A DNA stretch of 64,000 nt from positions 2,792,501 to 2,856,500 of the forward strand of contig NZ_JADBEG010000001.1 in the NCBI RefSeq assembly GCF_014873755.1, read 5' to 3'. How positions within the stretch are numbered: position 1 is the stretch's first letter; each line of letters starts with the position of its first letter. Under the pieces are notes generated by a model. That model had not been told where the DNA came from. It saw only the letters and a program-made list of their open reading frames with translations, and made no database searches. Both the position numbers and the translations under genes were made by a program. Positions 40,703 to 48,887 of this stretch are shown here, piece by piece. The stretch comes from Amycolatopsis lexingtonensis (GTDB lineage Bacteria > Actinomycetota > Actinomycetes > Mycobacteriales > Pseudonocardiaceae).

Positions 40703-41518
40703 ATGCGGCTGGTGACCGACAGCCACGGCGACCGGCCGGACCGGCCCCGTAAGGTGTCCCGCTTCGTCGACCTGCTGCGGGCCGCGGACCAGCGCCCGGG
40801 CCTGATCCGGTCCGCCCGCGCGGTACGCCGCCTGGTCCCCGGCGACCGCGACCTCGGTGACGCGCTGTCGACGACGGCGGGCCACCCGTCGGACCGGGTC
40901 GCCCGGCTGCTCGCCGAAGCGAAAGCCGAGCAGCCCAGCGCGATGCGGGAACTCGGGCTCGCGGCCGTCCAGGTCTGGCAGGCCGTCGCGCAGGGACGGC
41001 ACGGCGAGGCCGGCGAGGCGACGATCGTGTTCACCGATCTGGTCGGCTTCTCCAGCTGGGCCCTCGACGTCGGCGACGCGCGGGCGCTCGAACTGCTGCG
41101 CGCGGTTTCGACCGCGAGCGAGGCGACGATCTCCCGCCACCGCGGCCGGGTCGTCAAGGGCCTCGGCGACGGCTTGATGGCCGTCTTCGGCGATCCGGCG
41201 GCCGCGGTCGAAGCGGCGTACGAGACGTGCGGCGCGGTCAGCGCCATCGACCTCGACGGCTACCGGCCCCAGCTGCGAGCCGGCCTGCACACCGGACGCC
41301 CGCGCAGGGTCGGCCGCGACTACTTCGGCGTCGACGTCAACATCGCGGCGCGGATCGCCGACGCGGCCGCCGGCGGCGAGGTCCTGATCACCGGGGACGT
41401 GCTGGCGAACCTCGACGCCGAGCGGTTCACCGTCCGGCGGCGGCGCCGGTTCCGCGCGAAGGGCGCGCCCAGCGACCTCGAGGTGTTCGCCGTCGTCCCG
41501 CGGTACGACGAAACCTAG
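40703..41518 (+). CDS. class III adenylate/guanylate cyclase, soluble
   Basis: A 271-residue cytoplasmic cyclase. Residues about 1-100 form a helical N-terminal region (VSRFVDLLRAADQRPGLIRSARAVRRLVPGDRDLGDALSTT) that may be a regulatory domain. The catalytic domain has EATIVFTDLVGFSSWALDVGD (first metal Asp), RGRVVKGLGDGLMAVFGDPAAAVEAA (second metal Asp) and YFGVDVNIAARIADAAAGGEVLITGDVL (transition-state Asn/Arg). All key residues are present, so it should be active; choice of ATP over GTP is not clear. It lies 17 bp after yeiH and probably shares its transcript. Its stop overlaps the convergent gene by four bases. Confidence 0.9.
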   Translation: MRLVTDSHGDRPDRPRKVSRFVDLLRAADQRPGLIRSARAVRRLVPGDRDLGDALSTTAGHPSDRVARLLAEAKAEQPSAMRELGLAAVQVWQAVAQGRHGEAGEATIVFTDLVGFSSWALDVGDARALELLRAVSTASEATISRHRGRVVKGLGDGLMAVFGDPAAAVEAAYETCGAVSAIDLDGYRPQLRAGLHTGRPRRVGRDYFGVDVNIAARIADAAAGGEVLITGDVLANLDAERFTVRRRRRFRAKGAPSDLEVFAVVPRYDET

Positions 41519-41865
41519 CGGGCCAGCCAGTAGACGACGCCGGGCACCACGACCAGCAGTGCCACCGCGAGCCAGTAAGGGCCCGCTTTGAGCTGCGGAG
41601 CGCGGAAGGCGAACAGGGCGTTCACGCCCGCCACGACGAGTCCGGCGAACACCACGGCGGCCAGGCCGAGCCCGATCGCGAAGCCCGCGCCGTCGTCGAC
41701 CACGGTGGGGTCGGGCGTGCCCAGCCCGAGCTCCCACGCGAGGACCTGCGTCCCCAGCATCGCGAACGCGACCGGGAAGGCGCACGGGATGGCCAGCAGC
41801 AGGTTGAGCGGGACGCCGATCATCCAGACGTGCCGCGGGCGGAGGTGACGAGGGGCCATCCGCAC
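41515..41865 (-). CDS. small membrane protein, three or four helices
   Basis: A 116-residue protein. Hydrophobic helices are at about residues 13-42 (VWMIGVPLNLLLAIPCAFPVAFAML), 60-85 (AGFAIGLGLAAVVFAGLVVAGVNALFAF) and 95-113 (YWLAVALLVVVPGVVYWLA). The loop GLGTPDPTVVDDG probably faces outward. The GTG at 41865 and an ATG two codons later are both possible starts. It follows the tetR stop by one base in the same direction, so it may be in that operon. No family recognised. Confidence 0.7.
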   Translation of the reverse strand: MRMAPRHLRPRHVWMIGVPLNLLLAIPCAFPVAFAMLGTQVLAWELGLGTPDPTVVDDGAGFAIGLGLAAVVFAGLVVAGVNALFAFRAPQLKAGPYWLAVALLVVVPGVVYWLAR

Positions 41866-41866
41866 A

Positions 41867-42529
41867 TCATGCCGGGCTCAGGCCCTCGCCGAGCACCCGG
41901 TTCAGCTCGGGCAGCACGGTGGCCAGGTCCTTCGTCGTCCGGAAGACCACGATGGACGCCTCACCGTCGTCTTCTGGCCGGGTGAACAACGCGACCGTCT
42001 CCGCCATCGCCGCGTCGAACTCCCGCTCCGGGTCGCTCGACCGGCCGCGCAGCCACCGGCGCAGCACGTGGTTGTGCGCGGTCACGACCGCACCGGCCAT
42101 CAGCTCCGCCCGCAACGCCGTGTCCTCGCCGCCGCCCATCCAGCGGTGCAGGAAACCCCGGAACAGCCGCTGGTACTGCCGCAACCCCGAGATCTCCCGG
42201 TCCCGCAGCGCCGGAACGCTGCGCGTCAGGCGGTACCGGGTCCGCGCCAGCTCCCCCTCGGCGAGGTAGTGGCGCAGGACCACGCGGGTGCCTTCGGTGA
42301 CCGCGAGCAGCGCGGTCCGCTCGGTCGAGGCGGCCAAGCGGGCCTCGATGGCCTGGAGCAGCACTTCGTGGTCGGGGAAGATCACGTCTTCCTTCGCCCG
42401 GAACGTCCGGAAGAAGGTCGTGCGGCCGACTCCGGCGCGCTCGGTGATGTCGTCGATCGTCGTGTGGTCGTAGCCGCGCTCGGCGAACAGCGCGAACGCC
42501 GCCTCGACCAGGCGTTCCTTGGCCGTCAT
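41867..42529 (-). CDS. TetR-family regulator next to fadB2
   Basis: A 220-residue regulator. The N-terminal helix-turn-helix is KERLVEAAFALFAERGYDHTTIDDITERAGVGRTTFFRTFRAKEDVIF, and the rest is a helical ligand domain (LRHYLAEGELARTRYRLTRSVPALRDREISGLRQYQRLFRGFLHRWM). GGAGGAAGCGG precedes the ATG. It is divergent from fadB2, with the inverted repeat GGTACTGAGTACC between them. An acyl-CoA or butyryl-type inducer is likely from the neighbour; this is inference. Confidence 0.9.
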   Translation of the reverse strand: MTAKERLVEAAFALFAERGYDHTTIDDITERAGVGRTTFFRTFRAKEDVIFPDHEVLLQAIEARLAASTERTALLAVTEGTRVVLRHYLAEGELARTRYRLTRSVPALRDREISGLRQYQRLFRGFLHRWMGGGEDTALRAELMAGAVVTAHNHVLRRWLRGRSSDPEREFDAAMAETVALFTRPEDDGEASIVVFRTTKDLATVLPELNRVLGEGLSPA

Positions 42530-42609
42530 CCGCTTCCTCCGCCCTGCCGTGGCCCAGCGTAGGGCGTGGCGGTCGTCATATCCGGGAGCGACGCCTTCAG
42601 CTACTGGGC

Positions 42610-42622
42610 GGTACTGAGTACC
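42610..42622. promoter_or_regulatory. inverted repeat in tetR/fadB2 promoter
   Basis: GGTACTGAGTACC has perfect 5-base arms around TGA and lies between the divergent tetR and fadB2 genes, 37 bp before fadB2. It is the best candidate operator of the adjacent TetR protein. Confidence 0.55.
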
Positions 42623-42658
42623 GTCATGAGGGTATCGAGTCCCAGAGAGGTGGCGGCG

Positions 42659-43510
42659 ATGGAACGCGTTGGCGTGGTCGGGTGCGGGCAGATGGGGGCC
42701 GGGATCGCCGAGGTGTGCGCTCGCGCGGGCCTCGACGTGGTGGTCGTCGAATCGAGCCCGGAAGCCGTGGCGGCCGGCCGGCGCCGGCTCGAAGCCTCGC
42801 TGGCCCGCGCGGAGAAGAAGGGCAAGGTGCCGAGCGCGGCCGCGGTCCTGGACCGGATCCGGGTCACCGAATCCCTCGACGACCTCGCCGACCGCACCTT
42901 CGTCGTGGAAGCGATCGTCGAAGACGAAGCCGTCAAGACGGAGCTGTTCGGCCGGCTCGACAAGGTCGTGACCGCACCGGACGCGATCCTCGCGTCCAAC
43001 ACCTCGTCCATCCCCATCATGAAGCTGGGCACCGCCACCGAACGGCCCGCGCAGGTCGTCGGGGTGCACTTCTTCAACCCGGTACCGGTGCTCCCGCTGG
43101 TCGAGCTGGTGCCCAGCCTGCTGACCACCGAAGCCACCGTCGACCGGGCCCGGACGTTCGCCCAGGACGTGCTCGGCAAGCAGGCGATCCTCTGCCAGGA
43201 CCGCGCCGGGTTCGTGGTCAACGCGCTGCTGATCCCGTTCATCCTCGCCGCGATCCGCATGTTCGAGTCCGGCTTCGCCACCCGCGAAGCCATCGACGAA
43301 GGCCTCGTGCGCGGCGCCGCCCACCCGCAGGGCCCGCTCGCCCTCGCCGACCTGATCGGCCTCGACACCACCAAGGCCGTCGCCGAATCGCTCTACGAAG
43401 AGTTCAAGGAACCGCTCTACGCACCGCCGCCGCTCCTGGCGCGGATGGTCGACGCCGGCCTGCTCGGCCGCAAGACCGGCCGCGGCTTCTACACCTATGA
43501 GCGGCCATGA
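42659..43510 (+). CDS. fadB2: 3-hydroxybutyryl-CoA dehydrogenase
   Basis: A 283-residue NAD(P)-dependent enzyme that interconverts acetoacetyl-CoA and 3-hydroxybutyryl-CoA. The dinucleotide fold is VGVVGCGQMGAGIAEVCARAGLDVVVVE; the catalytic stretch is ILASNTSSIPIMKLGTATERPAQVVGVHFFNPVPVLPLVELV with the His in GVHFFNPVP; NALLIPFILAAIRMFESGFAT and AHPQGPLALADLIGLDT form the substrate domain. It closely follows mycobacterial FadB2. The ATG has GAGAGG upstream. It is divergent from tetR and overlaps a small Cys/His-rich gene (ATGA). Confidence 0.95.
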   Translation: MERVGVVGCGQMGAGIAEVCARAGLDVVVVESSPEAVAAGRRRLEASLARAEKKGKVPSAAAVLDRIRVTESLDDLADRTFVVEAIVEDEAVKTELFGRLDKVVTAPDAILASNTSSIPIMKLGTATERPAQVVGVHFFNPVPVLPLVELVPSLLTTEATVDRARTFAQDVLGKQAILCQDRAGFVVNALLIPFILAAIRMFESGFATREAIDEGLVRGAAHPQGPLALADLIGLDTTKAVAESLYEEFKEPLYAPPPLLARMVDAGLLGRKTGRGFYTYERP

Positions 43511-43794
43511 CGGAGTGCCGCTGCCTGTGCGTCCCGGCCGGTCACGAGCACCACATCTGCACCGGCACCGCCGAACGCGGGCACTCGGTTCCGCTGCCGG
43601 GCAGCCCGACCGGGGCGTTCGTCCCGGCCTGCCCGCCGTGCCACCGCGCCGCGCTCCCCCACCGGGGCCGGCCGCCGGTCACGCGGGTGGGCGAGCCGCC
43701 GCGGCGCCTCGACGCCCGCGACTGGGACGCCGCCGAGCTGGCCCGCCCCGGCCGTCGCTCCGCCCGATGGCCCAAGGCGGCTACGGCAAGCTGA
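43507..43794 (+). CDS. small Cys/His-rich protein (DUF6372-like)
   Basis: A 95-residue protein whose ATG overlaps the fadB2 stop. The N-terminus TECRCLCVPAGHEHHICTGTAERGHSVPLPG and the later ACPPCHRAALPHR hold six Cys and several His residues, a likely zinc-binding arrangement; I recall similar actinobacterial proteins as DUF6372. The C-terminal part is basic and Pro-rich. No link to fatty-acid metabolism is known, so coupling with fadB2 may be only positional. Confidence 0.68.
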   Translation: MTECRCLCVPAGHEHHICTGTAERGHSVPLPGSPTGAFVPACPPCHRAALPHRGRPPVTRVGEPPRRLDARDWDAAELARPGRRSARWPKAATAS

Positions 43795-43895
43795 CGCCCC
43801 GGCGGCTGTCTGCAAGCGCCGACGGGGGTGCCGTCCGGCCGTGCCGATGCACGGCCATTCGCACACCGAAACCCTTGAGAGACAAGAAAACTCGT

Positions 43896-43917
43896 ACATC
43901 CGTCAGCTGACGGATGT
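43896..43917. promoter_or_regulatory. perfect 22-bp palindrome before the MFS gene
   Basis: Two perfectly matched 11-base half-sites (ACATCCGTCAG and its complement) meet without a gap, 73 bp before the MFS transporter. The length and symmetry suggest the operator of a TetR- or MarR-type dimer. The nearest regulators are the LAL protein at 45.2 kb and the TetR at 41.9 kb; neither can be assigned. Confidence 0.65.
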
Positions 43918-43990
43918 CTGATCCACGCGGATCGCGAAGCATTGCTCTACGGGGCCCCGACGCTCCGACCTCGAGACCCGAGGAGGAGCG

Positions 43991-45157
43991 ATGTCCCGTG
44001 CTACCACGACCGTCTCCACACTGGTGATTTTCCTCTTGGCCATCAACCTGCGCCCGGCCGTGACGAGCTTGGGCGCGGCCCTTCCGGACATCTCGGTCGC
44101 CGGCAACCTCGTCGCCGCGGTGCTCGTGGCGCTGCCCCTGTGGGCGATCGGTCTCGGCGGCTGGGCGACGCCGTGGCTGGCCAACCGGATCGGGACGTAC
44201 CGGACCGTCGCCGCGGCGCTCGGCGCGCTGGTGCTCTCCCTGGGCGGACGGGTCCTCGGCGGCTCGGCGCAGCTCCTGATCGGAACAGCGCTGACGTGCC
44301 TGGCGATCGCCGTCCTCGGCACCATCCTGCCCCTGCTGGCCCGGGGTTCCGCCGCCTTCACGTTCGGGCTCGGGCTCGGCAGCACGGTCGGCGCGCTGGT
44401 CACGCCCGCGGTGGTCCTCTCGTCGTCGTGGCAGGTCGCACTCGGCCTGTGGGCGGCCGTGGCCCTGCTGGCCCTCTACGTGTGGCAGCTGACCCCGGGC
44501 GAGTTCGCGGCGCCGCAACCGGCGTCCGGGGCGACCCCCGCCTTCGCCCTCACCATCCACTTCGGACTCATTTCGACGGTGACGTTCCTGGTCATGGGCT
44601 GGCTCCCGGGAATCCTGCGCGACGCGGGCGTCCCGGCGACGACCGCGGGCGGGTGCCTCGCGCTGTCGATGGCCATGGGGCTGCCCATGATGCTGCTGGT
44701 CCCGCGCTGGACGCGCCGGTGGCGCAACCAGACCCTGCTCGTCATCGCACTGGCCGCGCCCAACGCCATCGGGGTGACCGGATTGCTCGTCGCACCCGCG
44801 GCCGCGCCCTGGGTGTGGGCCGCGGCCACCGGCACCGGCATGGGCTCCCTCGCGTTCGCGCTGACGACGATCTCGTTGCGCAGCAAGGACAGCTCGCTCT
44901 CGCTGTCCGCGGTGGTCCAGGGCGTGGGGTACGTCATCGCCGGCTTCGGCGTACTGGCCTGCGGCTGGCTGCACACCTACACCGGCGCGTGGCGGACCCC
45001 GCTGCTGCTGGTGCTGGCCGTCCTGATCGGCCAGGTCGCCAGCGGGCACGCCGCGGTCACGCCGCGGACGTTGGCGTCGCTCGTCCCGCGTCCGCTCTTC
45101 GTGCGCCGGCCGCTTTTCGTTCGCCGCCAGGACGACGCACCGGAGGTCGGGGTCTGA
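43991..45157 (+). CDS. MFS transporter, CynX/NimT type
   Basis: A 388-residue inner-membrane carrier with about 12 helices. LVIFLLAINLRPAVTSLGAALPDISVAGNLVAAVLVALPLWAIGLGGWATPWLANRIGTYRT is the CynX/NimT-like start (NLRPAVTSLGA). Later helices include FALTIHFGLISTVTFLVMGWLPGILRDAGVPATTAGG and GMGSLAFALTTISLRSKD. Family members carry cyanate, nitroimidazole-type or other small anions; the substrate here is unknown. GAGGAGCG precedes the ATG and a long palindrome lies upstream. It is convergent with the LAL regulator, with a nine-base gap. Confidence 0.88.
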   Translation: MSRATTTVSTLVIFLLAINLRPAVTSLGAALPDISVAGNLVAAVLVALPLWAIGLGGWATPWLANRIGTYRTVAAALGALVLSLGGRVLGGSAQLLIGTALTCLAIAVLGTILPLLARGSAAFTFGLGLGSTVGALVTPAVVLSSSWQVALGLWAAVALLALYVWQLTPGEFAAPQPASGATPAFALTIHFGLISTVTFLVMGWLPGILRDAGVPATTAGGCLALSMAMGLPMMLLVPRWTRRWRNQTLLVIALAAPNAIGVTGLLVAPAAAPWVWAAATGTGMGSLAFALTTISLRSKDSSLSLSAVVQGVGYVIAGFGVLACGWLHTYTGAWRTPLLLVLAVLIGQVASGHAAVTPRTLASLVPRPLFVRRPLFVRRQDDAPEVGV

Positions 45158-45166
45158 TGGCTTCCC

Positions 45167-47998
45167 TCAGCCCGACGCGGACTGGTGACGGCCGGCTTCC
45201 CGGGCGATGTCGATCCGCGAATGCACGCCCAGCTTGTTCAGGATGTGCGACACGTGCGTGCCGACGGTGCGCGGGGACAGGTACAGCCGGGCCGCGATCT
45301 GCGGGTTCGACAGGCCCTCGACCACGAGGGCGGCGATCCTCCCTTCGGTCGGGGTGAGGCTGTCCCAGCCGTGTGTGGCCTGGCGGTGCTTCACCGTCGG
45401 GCCGCGCCGGATGCCGAATGCCCGGAAAAGCGCGCGCAGCCGGGCCACGTCCCACTGCGCGTCCAGCTCCGCGTAAAGGTCGACGGCGTGGGTGAAGGCC
45501 GCCCGCGCCGAACCGCGGTCTTCCTCCTTGGCCTTGGCGAAGGCGATCGCGGCCGCTTCCAGCGCCTTGGCGCGGGATAGCGGCCGGCCCGCGTCGCGGT
45601 AGCCGTCGGCGGCTCTCAGCAACGTCGTCCCATCCCCGTCGAGCAAGCCGCGGCAGTACAGGGCCAGTGCGCCGAGGTGCGGGACGGCGGAATCGGCGGC
45701 GAGCTTGCGCACCCGGGCTTCGATCTCCGTCGCGGTCCGCGTGTCACCGATCGTCGTGGCCAGCCGGACCGCGTCACCCAGCAGGTCCTCCCCCGCGTCC
45801 ACGCCGGCCAGCACCGCGGTGAGCACGGCGAGCGCCCGCTCCGGCGCCCCGGCGTACTCGAACGCGAGACTCCGGGCCCGTACCAGGGATTCCACCACCC
45901 GGTCGCCGATGCGTTCCCAGTACGCCGCGGCGACGTCTAGGTGCTGGCGGGCCGCGGCCGTTTCGCCGCGGTGGAAGTGGATGATCGCGGCGACGCCGTG
46001 GTCGCAGCACACCACGCTCGGATCCTTGCGGTCGTCGGGGACGACGTCGACCTCGGCCAGCGCGTCGTCCCACCGGCCGGCGCCCAGCAGCAGCTGCCCG
46101 AGCGCGCTCTGGGCCTCGCTCAGCCGGACGACGCTGCCGGTGCGGTCGGCCAGTTCCCGCGCCTGCGCGGCGGCGGCGTGCGCCTCGGGGTAGCGGTCGA
46201 GCGCGCCGAAGGTGACCGACTGGTTGATGCGCAGCTGCAGGGTGAGGTCGATCAGCGCGGGATCGCCCCGCACGACGGCCATCGCGCGCTCGAACAGCGG
46301 CAGCGCACCGGCCCATTCGCCCCGCACCATCGCGACCAGGCTCAGCACGTGCAGCGCCCACCCGGTCGCCCAGCGGTCTTCGGCCGGGCCGAGTTCCGCC
46401 AGCGCCTCGGTGGCGACCCGGCCCGCGGTGTCGACCTCGCCGATGTAGCGGTGCGTGCGCGCGATGAGCACCAGCAGCCGGGCCCGGTGCCGGGGCTGCA
46501 GACCCGGCTGGCCCAAGGCGGAGTTCAGCTCGGTGAGGAACTCGGCGGACCGGCCGGTCATCGCGCGGCACTGGACGACCGTCGTGTACAGGTCGACGCG
46601 CACATCGGGATCGCGCACGCGATCCAGTGCGCGCTCGGCGATCCGCTCGGCTTGGGCGACGTTGCCCACGCCGTAGTACGCGTCGGCCAGCCGGCAGGCC
46701 AGCGCGCCGGTCACGGCGTCGTCGAGCGGCGCGTCCCGGACCGCCCGCCGCAGGAGGGCGACGGCGACCCCGGGCGCCTGGCCGATCAGCGGCGTGGCGA
46801 CGTCGAGCAGCCACCGCACGGCCCAGGCGGGCACCGGCACCCGACTGTCCGTTGTGGACACCATGGGCAGCAGCTGCCGGGCGACCCGCTCGACCGGGGC
46901 GTTCGCCTCGGCCAGTGCCCACGCGGCGCCCTGGTGCCAGGCGATCCGGACCGCCGTCGGCATGTCGTCGTACAACGCCGTGCGGATCAACGGGTGCCGG
47001 AACTCCAGGTCGTCGCCGGCCGCCACGAGCACTCCGGCGGCACGGGCCTCGTCGAGGGCGGGCAGCAGGTCGGCGAGCGGGGTGTTCGTCACGGTCACGA
47101 GGTCCGCGACCGAGAAGCCGACCCCCAGCAGCGCCGCCGCGCGCAGCACGCCCCGCGCGGGCTCCGGGAGGAAGCCCAGCCGGTCCGCGATCGCCTCCGG
47201 CAGCGAGTCCGGCGTGGCCGCGCCGGTCAGCTCCGCGATGCCCGCGGGATCGACCTGCAGGCACGAGCTCCTGGTCAGCGCGTCGAGGAGTTCGGTGAGG
47301 TACAACGGGTTCCCGGCGGCGTCGGCGGCCAGCCGGGCCAGCTCGGCGCCCGGCTTCCCCCCGGCCAGCTCCGCCACCAGTTCGAGCACCGCCGGTTCCG
47401 CCAGCCGGCCCAGCCGCAGCCGCTCGCCCGGCCCGACGATCCGGAAGAGCGACCGCAGGTCGTCGCGGCGCGGGATCGGGCGCAGGACACCGATCAGCAG
47501 CAACGGGAGCTGCCGGACCGCACGGGCCAGCCGGCTCCACACCGCCACCGTCGTGCGATCGGCCCACTGCAGCTCGTCGACGACCAGCACGGCCGGGCCG
47601 TCCTGGCTCAGCTCGTCCACCAGCGCGATCAGCTGCTCGGCGGCCCGGGCGGCGAGGTCGGCCTCCTTGCCCACGACGGCGCCGCCCCGCAACAGCTTGG
47701 AAATGGCCACCCGACGGGGATCCCGCGCGGCCGGCGTGATCCGCAACGCCTCCAGCAGCGGCAGCAGCGGCAGAGCCTGCCCGAGCTCGTCGCCCGCTCC
47801 CCAGTACACCTGGCAGCCCGCGTCGGTCGCGGCCGCGCAGGCCGTCCGCACGAGCGCGGACTTGCCGATGCCCGGCTCGCCGTCCACCAGCACGGCGACC
47901 CCGCGACCGGCACCCGCTTCACGGATCCAGGCGACCAGCCAGGACAGCTCGCTGTCCCGACCGACCAGCAGCTCGGTACCGTCGGTGAGCGGTCGCAC
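45167..47998 (-). CDS. LAL-type LuxR-family transcriptional regulator
   Basis: A 943-residue regulator of the large ATP-binding LuxR type. ELLVGRDSELSWLVAWIREA and the P-loop VDGEPGIGKSALVRTA open the protein; Walker B is AVLVVDELQWAD. The middle 500 residues are TPR-like helices. The C-terminus carries the LuxR helix-turn-helix LTPTEGRIAALVVEGLSNPQIAARLYLSPRTVGTHVSHILNKLGVHSRIDIA. Such proteins often activate secondary-metabolite or transport genes. The GTG at 47998 fits the usual short lead before the VGR motif; the frame stays open further upstream, so a longer start is possible. No strong ribosome site is seen. Confidence 0.9.
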   Translation of the reverse strand: MRPLTDGTELLVGRDSELSWLVAWIREAGAGRGVAVLVDGEPGIGKSALVRTACAAATDAGCQVYWGAGDELGQALPLLPLLEALRITPAARDPRRVAISKLLRGGAVVGKEADLAARAAEQLIALVDELSQDGPAVLVVDELQWADRTTVAVWSRLARAVRQLPLLLIGVLRPIPRRDDLRSLFRIVGPGERLRLGRLAEPAVLELVAELAGGKPGAELARLAADAAGNPLYLTELLDALTRSSCLQVDPAGIAELTGAATPDSLPEAIADRLGFLPEPARGVLRAAALLGVGFSVADLVTVTNTPLADLLPALDEARAAGVLVAAGDDLEFRHPLIRTALYDDMPTAVRIAWHQGAAWALAEANAPVERVARQLLPMVSTTDSRVPVPAWAVRWLLDVATPLIGQAPGVAVALLRRAVRDAPLDDAVTGALACRLADAYYGVGNVAQAERIAERALDRVRDPDVRVDLYTTVVQCRAMTGRSAEFLTELNSALGQPGLQPRHRARLLVLIARTHRYIGEVDTAGRVATEALAELGPAEDRWATGWALHVLSLVAMVRGEWAGALPLFERAMAVVRGDPALIDLTLQLRINQSVTFGALDRYPEAHAAAAQARELADRTGSVVRLSEAQSALGQLLLGAGRWDDALAEVDVVPDDRKDPSVVCCDHGVAAIIHFHRGETAAARQHLDVAAAYWERIGDRVVESLVRARSLAFEYAGAPERALAVLTAVLAGVDAGEDLLGDAVRLATTIGDTRTATEIEARVRKLAADSAVPHLGALALYCRGLLDGDGTTLLRAADGYRDAGRPLSRAKALEAAAIAFAKAKEEDRGSARAAFTHAVDLYAELDAQWDVARLRALFRAFGIRRGPTVKHRQATHGWDSLTPTEGRIAALVVEGLSNPQIAARLYLSPRTVGTHVSHILNKLGVHSRIDIAREAGRHQSASG

Positions 47999-48887
47999 AC
48001 GGAGATAATAAGAGTAAAACTTGTTGCCCAACAAGAGGTATGGTGAGAGAAACCCGGGACCACCGGCCGTTAACCAAGGCTTCCCTTCCGGGCAAACATC
48101 CATTTCGATAATAATCCCGTTTTGTGATCCGAGCGTGATTCCGCTGCCCGGAAGAATGTGGCTACTCAGCGCGCACGACGCCACCGGACGACACTTTCGC
48201 CGATCCGGACGGAATGCGGGGAAACGGTGTTATCGCCAACGAAACAGGCCGCGGCCGCGGCCGCGTGCCCGGGTTCCCCTCCTTTCCGGCGCCCGCGCCG
48301 TCGGCGCCGCGCGAGGCGTTCGAATATTTCGACGACCACGCCGCGTCGACAAAGATCAGCGCGGCGACACCCGGCGAGCGCCTGGTTATCGCGGGGTGAA
48401 CCGGCCGGATTCACCCGTCCCGGCACGCCGCCGATCCGTTGTTTCCGCCTCGCCTTCCCCCGCACACCGCGTTTTCCGCATCCGCCGATGATCCGGTGGC
48501 CGGACGGGCGGGCGGGTTTCCCGGCGCCGCCCATCGCCCGGCAAGCGCTTACCGCCTCATCACAGCGAGTGACCGACCGGCGGGCCGCCGGCGCCGGAGC
48601 CGGAGCGGACGAATCGGCGAACCCGGCGCCCGTCCCTCCGGAATCGGCGGGCTCGCCGCGTTTCGACCGGAGCTATTCGTAGCACGGGACGGCGTTCGCT
48701 GAGCAAAAACAAGATCGTCGATCCGGCATTCGTGCCGCCATTCTGGTGAAATCCCGTTTTCGATGTACGCACGCGTTGTCAAGCGGTGACGCGGTGCCTA
48801 CAGTGGCCTGCCTGACTCCGGGGAATGATTCACGCAAACCCCTTGGACTCGGTACCTCAATCGTGATCTCCCGTCGAGGAGCAGGCC
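47999..48887. other. long gene-poor, AT-richer intergenic region
   Basis: No coding region with actinomycete codon use is seen on either strand over almost 0.9 kb between divergent genes. The first 160 bp are clearly less GC-rich than the rest of the window and contain a 16-bp inverted repeat CTTGTTGCCCAACAAG (48020-48035) close to the LAL start, a likely operator. The rest shows no repeat or RNA gene I recognise; the right end carries the promoter of the binding-protein gene. Confidence 0.5.
48776..48804 (+). promoter_or_regulatory. promoter of the substrate-binding lipoprotein gene
   Basis: TTGTCA (48776-48781) and TACAGT (48799-48804) with a 17-bp spacer form a good vegetative-type promoter about 84 bp before the TTG start, leaving a moderately long 5' leader. 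Confidence 0.55.

Noticed and set aside
47998..48184. Longer N-terminus for the LAL regulator
   Set aside because: The frame is open, but the added residues cover the AT-rich promoter region with its inverted repeat and do not resemble the usual short lead before VGR. It cannot be fully excluded.
48158..48682. Overlapping short frames in the gene-poor gap
   Set aside because: Frames on both strands have irregular third-position GC and Arg/Pro-rich products with no ribosome site or recognisable domain.
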